The notes beneath the pieces were generated by a model. The model saw only the letters and a program-made list of their open reading frames with translations. It did no database searches and was not told the origin of the DNA. The position numbers and the translations under genes were made by a program. A stretch of 64,000 bases of DNA from Sclerurus mexicanus (Eukaryota; Chordata; Aves; Passeriformes; Furnariidae). The stretch covers positions 372,001 through 436,000 of the forward strand of contig VWZF01007160.1 of NCBI GenBank assembly GCA_013396755.1, written 5' to 3'. Of the stretch, positions 59,697 to 64,000 are shown in pieces. Each line of letters begins with the position of its first letter. Position 1 is the first letter of the stretch.

Positions 59697-60447
59697 TGCT
59701 TGACAGTTTTATTTTAAGCTCAGGCTCTTCTTGCCACCTCCATAGCCTCTTCTGCTCTCTGCCTTTTGCTTGACATCTCTTGCACCTAATTCTCTAATCA
59801 GCTGGATTATCATCTCTTGGCACCTTGTCCTCACCCACTCTCTAGCCTCTCACCAGCAATTCCCTCCTCTCTCTCATCTCTTCTCCACTCTGACACTTCT
59901 CCGTTTGCTTCTCTGAGTGCCCACAACTTTTCTCTTCCTTCACCTCCCAATATTATCCCACCTCCCAGAGGGAGAACAGACAATATCCAGGAATCTTCTT
60001 TCTCGGTGTTGCCTTCATTCCCACTGTTCTTTTAAGCTCCTTGGCAGTCATTCCCCTCTCTCTTCTGGGCAGTGAAACCTTTCCCTCTGATGCTTGCTCC
60101 CTCTTTTCTGCCCCCTCTTTTCTTCTCCCTCCCAACAGCCTTATATACTCACTGTAGTATGCAATGGCTTTATCTCTGTCTTCTTCAGTTTCTTTTTGCT
60201 GACTAAAAACATTGGACAGTAGCCACTCTTTCTCACAATTCATTCTCCTGTTTTCACTTCAGCCCCTCTGCCCCCTTGGAGGCAATGGAGCCAGGACTGA
60301 GCTCCTGCCCCCTTACTCACAGACCTTTCCCCCTTGAAACTTCTTCAGCCAACCCTCCTCTGCCTTTTCTTCTGTGGAATTCTTGATCCATAAGCCCCTG
60401 GCCTCTTCAGCTCTCTTTTTCTCTGAGGTAACCCTGTAACGTGTATT
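59697..60447 (+). other. Pyrimidine-rich domain, about 750 bp
   Basis: The plus strand is dominated by C and T throughout, with very few purine runs and no fixed repeat unit. Words such as CTCTC, CCTCC, TTCTC and CCCTC recur. Read from the minus strand it yields a lysine- and glutamate-rich 96-codon frame (60243-59953) that reflects composition rather than a known domain. It may be a very old decayed repeat, a triplex-prone element, or strand-biased mutation along a transcribed unit. Confidence 0.5.
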
Positions 60448-61791
60448 TCCTCCTTTATTATTACTAAAAACGTTTGCACAAACATCCTTTTCAGGATTTT
60501 AATTTCTTCTCTTCCTTATGCTCCTTTTTGAAAAATTCTTGCAACATGTAGCAGAGAAGAATGCATGTGTGCATATGTACTTCAGGTGAGAAATGCATGG
60601 AATAATGGCTGCAAATAATACTGAGCCACCTAATTTGTAGAGTAAAAGGAGCATTTTCTCTGTGATATAAGGATGGGTAGCTCTGTTGATAGGACTGGCC
60701 CAAGGGCTCTTAATAGATATCATAAAGTTTTTTAGTGTTTGGATAGCTCATGCCAGGAGGCATGGGCTGTTCCAGAAACACACAATGATAATAATACATA
60801 TTTTGTAAGAGATAGTAATGAAAAGTTGTACATATATGTGCACGTGTGTCTATATATATAACTATAGGCACATGCATTGTGTTGTTCATAACCTAGTGGT
60901 GACTGTCCTGTATTTCATCAAGCAACAAGTATTTATTTAAACCTTTTAACATTCTTTTGGACATATAACCAAACTGTGTCATACTAGCTTTTTAAAGCCT
61001 TGAAGTAATGGCATAAATCTGTAGATAGACTTACCTAATCTTGACCTCTGATAAATATAAATTAACTGATTCTGTTTCTGTAAGACTTGAATTGTTCTAA
61101 TGGCAGTCTTCATTTAGTCCGATAGTGCAAAATTGTCTCTTCCTTTCAGGAAGCTATATTGCTATGTGGTCAAGTTTGTCTAGAAAGACTGGATTTGGTC
61201 CTGCATAACAATATTTGAATTCTTCTGACAGTCCAAGAGGCAAAGTTCATTGATTTAGTTAGAAGACATGTGGAGAGGTGTTTTTTTAATGTTTGTGGGG
61301 TTTTTTGTTTTGTTTTGTGGGGGTTTTTTCAGCCTGCAATGTAGGTTAGGTACATTTAGGGTAGGCAGAAATTGAGGGGAAAGAAGTAAGAAAAAAGCAT
61401 ATTTTTTATTACATTGAGGGCTGTTCTCTTTTACATGTATACGAAGAGACAAACTCCCTGGCAAGCACTGGGTTCTGCCATCTAGACTGGTCCCCTTTTT
61501 AGCATAAAAATTGCTGTAGGGATTTGCAGGCATGGGGAAGTATTGATTGTTTCCTAGCACACTCTTTGTATTACATATTTCAGTTAATAATTAGAAATGC
61601 TTTTAGATTATTTTGTTTGAAATACTAATCAATGAGCCTTATAGATTCTCTGTTTTATACATAAATATGTCAATCTCCAATGGAGCATAAGAGTTTTATT
61701 TTATCCCATGTTGTTTATACTATACAATTATTAATCTGTAGTTTAATCTCCTTGCCATCGTGCTTTTGTGGCTTGATCCCACTTGTTGCAG
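60448..61791. other. Non-coding stretch, AT-rich
   Basis: No gene is supported. Alternating TATA/GTGT words lie at 60830-60870, and G/T-rich runs at about 61280-61330. 61560-61760 is AT-rich with homeodomain-like TAATTA and TTAAT words. Confidence 0.5.
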
Positions 61792-61846
61792 GCAATCTCA
61801 AATCTCATTAAAGGGCATGGATTAAAAGGACTGAACACCTTCACAA
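61792..61846 (+). other. Candidate 55-nt exon, product unknown
   Basis: An acceptor ending CACTTGTTGCAG finishes at 61791, and GTAAGT starts at 61847 after CACAA. Only the frame starting at 61792 is open; it reads AISNLIKGHGLKGLNTFT and leaves one base over. No family is recognised. The donor lacks the usual G at the last exon base. It could be a small internal exon or chance. Confidence 0.15.
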
Positions 61847-63034
61847 GTAAGTGCTGGAATGTGCCAGCTATGCCCTGTTGCATGAAGACATCATAGTGCA
61901 CCAGTTGTACACCAGAAACTGGACTGGCTGCCTTATAGCTTGTAATTTCCCTCTATGAAGCCTTGTTTTGAACCACAGTAGGTTTTCCAGACTTCAGGTG
62001 CACAGGGTCACAGTTTTCTTGCTGTGATGTTCTCTCAGCCTGTAGCTGGAAAACCATCACCAAAGTGTTTCAGCTGAGGGGGAAGCAAAAAGGAAAAGAG
62101 AACTTGAGATTATGTGTTGATTTCCCAACATTCAACATTTTTTTGAGCTCTTGTAAAGCTCTGGTGCCCCCGTGCTGTGGAGCAAAGACATGAGATCTCA
62201 GCTGGAGAGTAGGTTTGTGGCCATGCCACAGCTGTTGCTGTTTCCCATGGAAATCCATCTGACCAGCCAGGAAGTTTGGGAAAGAAAGCCCAGGGCAGCT
62301 GATAGTTTCTGCTTAATGCTGCCTCAAATGTCAGGTTTCTGACAAAGAAGCTGCAGAGCTGTGCACTCAGAACAATCCATCTGTATTTGGTGCAGTATGG
62401 CAGACTGCTCGGTTAGAATTCTGCAGCCAGTGATGGTCAGCCAGTTCTGTTTGGAAAGTGGGAATCTCCTGGCTCCTACCGTCATACTCACCTGCATGGG
62501 CCCAGGGGTCAGGTTACACAATGGCACCTTTGGTTTGTTTAATGCAAGGAAATTATGCACAAAAGCTGTTAAAAGAATATAAGGTTGTCAAGTCAAGCAA
62601 GAAATGTTGTAACATCGCCTGTTCAGCCTTCAATTGGATCCTGCGTGCATGCAAATTTGACAGTCTTTAATTGCATGTCTCTAAGATCTGTGAAGAATAT
62701 AGCTTCTCAATTCACATCAGAAAAATCATACAGACTTCTTTCTTCTCAGAAATAAAGGCATTATCTCTTAAAGGTTGTCCAGACTGTAGGTATGGGTGTA
62801 CATTTCATCATCCAGGCAAAGCTTCCATAGGTCACAGCTGCCTGAAACATGGACCTGAGCAGACCTGCCATGATCCTGAAAGTAGTGTGGCAGTGGTGAT
62901 TGCCACTGTGGGGACAAGGTCCTCACTGATTTCTTTTGTGTTGTCCTCAGATAGGGTACGGCTAGGTGTCATGAAGTGTCTGTCCTCTTGTGAATAGAAG
63001 GGAAAGGGAGACAGTAGCAGCAGGTGGCACTTAC
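61847..63034. other. Non-coding stretch
   Basis: No gene is supported. Overlapping open frames at 62324-62997 on both strands have no recognisable domain. Confidence 0.5.
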
Positions 63035-63167
63035 CATGCTGCTGAGGGTGGACAAGGCTTGGGATTTTGTGGCTCTCCAAGCTAAGGTCTGCAAAGACTG
63101 CGGCGAATGTCTGGTTTCGGTGTCCTCTTTCTCTACCAACAGTACGTTCCCCTTGAGCAAGTGGGGG
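63035..63167 (-). other. Candidate 133-nt exon, product unknown
   Basis: On the minus strand a very good acceptor (ACTCTCTCCCTCTATGGCTA then TTTTACAG) precedes 63167, and ATG followed by GTAAGT closes it at 63035, a strong donor. One frame, entered with a single leftover base, is open for 44 codons: PHLLKGNVLLVEKEDTETRH, then SPQSLQTLAWRATK, ending STLSSM exactly at a codon boundary. Another frame is also open, part of a longer minus-strand frame (63200-62832), so the true frame is uncertain. At least four CpGs lie inside. I cannot assign a family. With a strong splice site at both ends this is among the better exon candidates, but no partner exon is identified. Confidence 0.25.
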
Positions 63168-64000
63168 CTGTAAAATAGCCATAGAGGGAGAGAGTGACAT
63201 CAGTGAATGTCCAGCTGCATAAACCAGCCTTACACAAGTCTGGTATAACTCTAAACCAGCCTATGTAAGTCAGTCATTAGGATTGTACAGGAATCACATT
63301 CGTTGACATTTTGTTAGCCAGGTTCCTAGCACTATGGGAGAGACATTGGAGAGAGTGGCACATGAACAGGAATCCAAAAGATTTTCAGTTGAAGTGGTTC
63401 ACTTAAAAATAGACTGGACAATACAAGTTTACGACTTGTTGCATGAGAAAATGAAACAAGAAGGGAAGCAGTTTGTCAAACCATATTATTTGTGGACAGT
63501 CTTAAATAATGTGAATCACAGGGTCTCAAATCCCGTACAGTGACCTTGTGCGATCAGAGCACATCATCTACCAGGAGATTATAAATGTATGCGTGCACTG
63601 TACTCAGAATTGAAAAAGATGTTTTCCGAAGTTAGAACCTGTTGTGTTGGCATAACATTGCATTTAAAGTAAAAAGCGTTGAACGCACTGGGAATTGTTG
63701 AAGAATATTCTGCCAGCTCTCAAAATTATGATTTTACACTGCCATCAATAACAAAAAATGTTACTCTAATGAGAAGCCATTTTGCTTAAATGAAGAAATA
63801 CGGGTTGTGATAAAACATTTATTAATTGAATATCAAAAAAGGGGAAAATAGAAAAGACAGAAATGTTCCCCAGGTGTTTTTTATATTTGAAACTGTGGAA
63901 GAGGATATGTCCATCCTGTATAGTGATATGGAAAGAAGCGAAAGTTTGCTGCTTATAGCAAAGGAGGATCTGAGAGGCAAGAATGGTTGAAATTAAACAT
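63168..64000. other. Right-edge stretch, one unrecognised open frame
   Basis: A plus-strand frame with a true ATG (63334-63543, 69 codons; MGETLERVAHEQESKRF, ending RVSNPVQ) has balanced codon use but no recognised domain. An AG at 63320-63321 ends a T-rich run upstream. The remainder to 64000 is AT-rich and unannotated. It may be a fragment of an old mobile element or a chance frame. Confidence 0.3.

Noticed and set aside
1..64000. Search for tRNA, rRNA, CRISPR arrays, LTR pairs and endogenous viral genes
   Set aside because: No internal tRNA promoter boxes in a cloverleaf context, no regularly spaced repeats, no long terminal repeat pair and no gag, pol or env motifs were seen by eye.

Overview
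The window looks like vertebrate, most likely avian, nuclear DNA. It is moderately AT-rich and largely non-coding. The recognisable interspersed repeats are short, diverged 3' ends of CR1 LINEs, the typical bird and reptile retroposon. No L1, Alu or other mammalian SINEs were seen. Simple repeats are few and short. Crocodilians and turtles also carry CR1, so 'bird' is an inference from CR1 plus low repeat density.

I cannot name any protein-coding gene here. Almost every open frame is short, starts at a non-ATG codon, overlaps frames on the other strand and shows no recognisable domain. The window reads as long-intron or intergenic DNA. A few places combine a good splice acceptor, a good donor or stop codon, and an open frame between them. 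They are listed as candidate exons at low confidence: minus strand 2957-3037, 33373-33624 and 63035-63167; plus strand 23144-23248, 24144-24256, 41804-41951 and 61792-61846. The best is 33373-33624, an 84-codon terminal frame with gene-like codon use. Pseudo-exons of this kind are common by chance in introns.

Layout. 1-7 kb: plain non-coding DNA with one candidate exon. 7.1-7.6 kb: decayed reverse transcriptase of a non-CR1 LINE, similar to the RTE-like 'YGCETW' group. 8-31 kb: mostly featureless, with four or five minus-oriented CR1 tails (8.8 kb doubtful; 15.3, 19.6, 23.8, 24.8 kb), small tandem repeats and three clear hairpins. 31.8-33.1 kb: a CpG-enriched block with a near-perfect RFX X-box palindrome and AP-1, RUNX and FOX words, next to the 33.4 kb candidate exon. 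This is the most likely functional non-coding region. 34-50 kb: non-coding, with a longer CR1 tail at 41.3 kb, G-quadruplex motifs and a second CpG-enriched patch near 46-46.7 kb. 50-64 kb: non-coding, with a G-quadruplex motif at 54.9 kb, a roughly 750-bp pyrimidine-rich domain at 59.7-60.45 kb and two candidate exons near the right edge.

No tRNA, rRNA, CRISPR array, intact transposon or intact endogenous virus was found, and I saw no evidence for a new multi-gene system. Motif, repeat and splice calls were made by eye and would need RepeatMasker, cross-species alignment and RNA-seq to settle.
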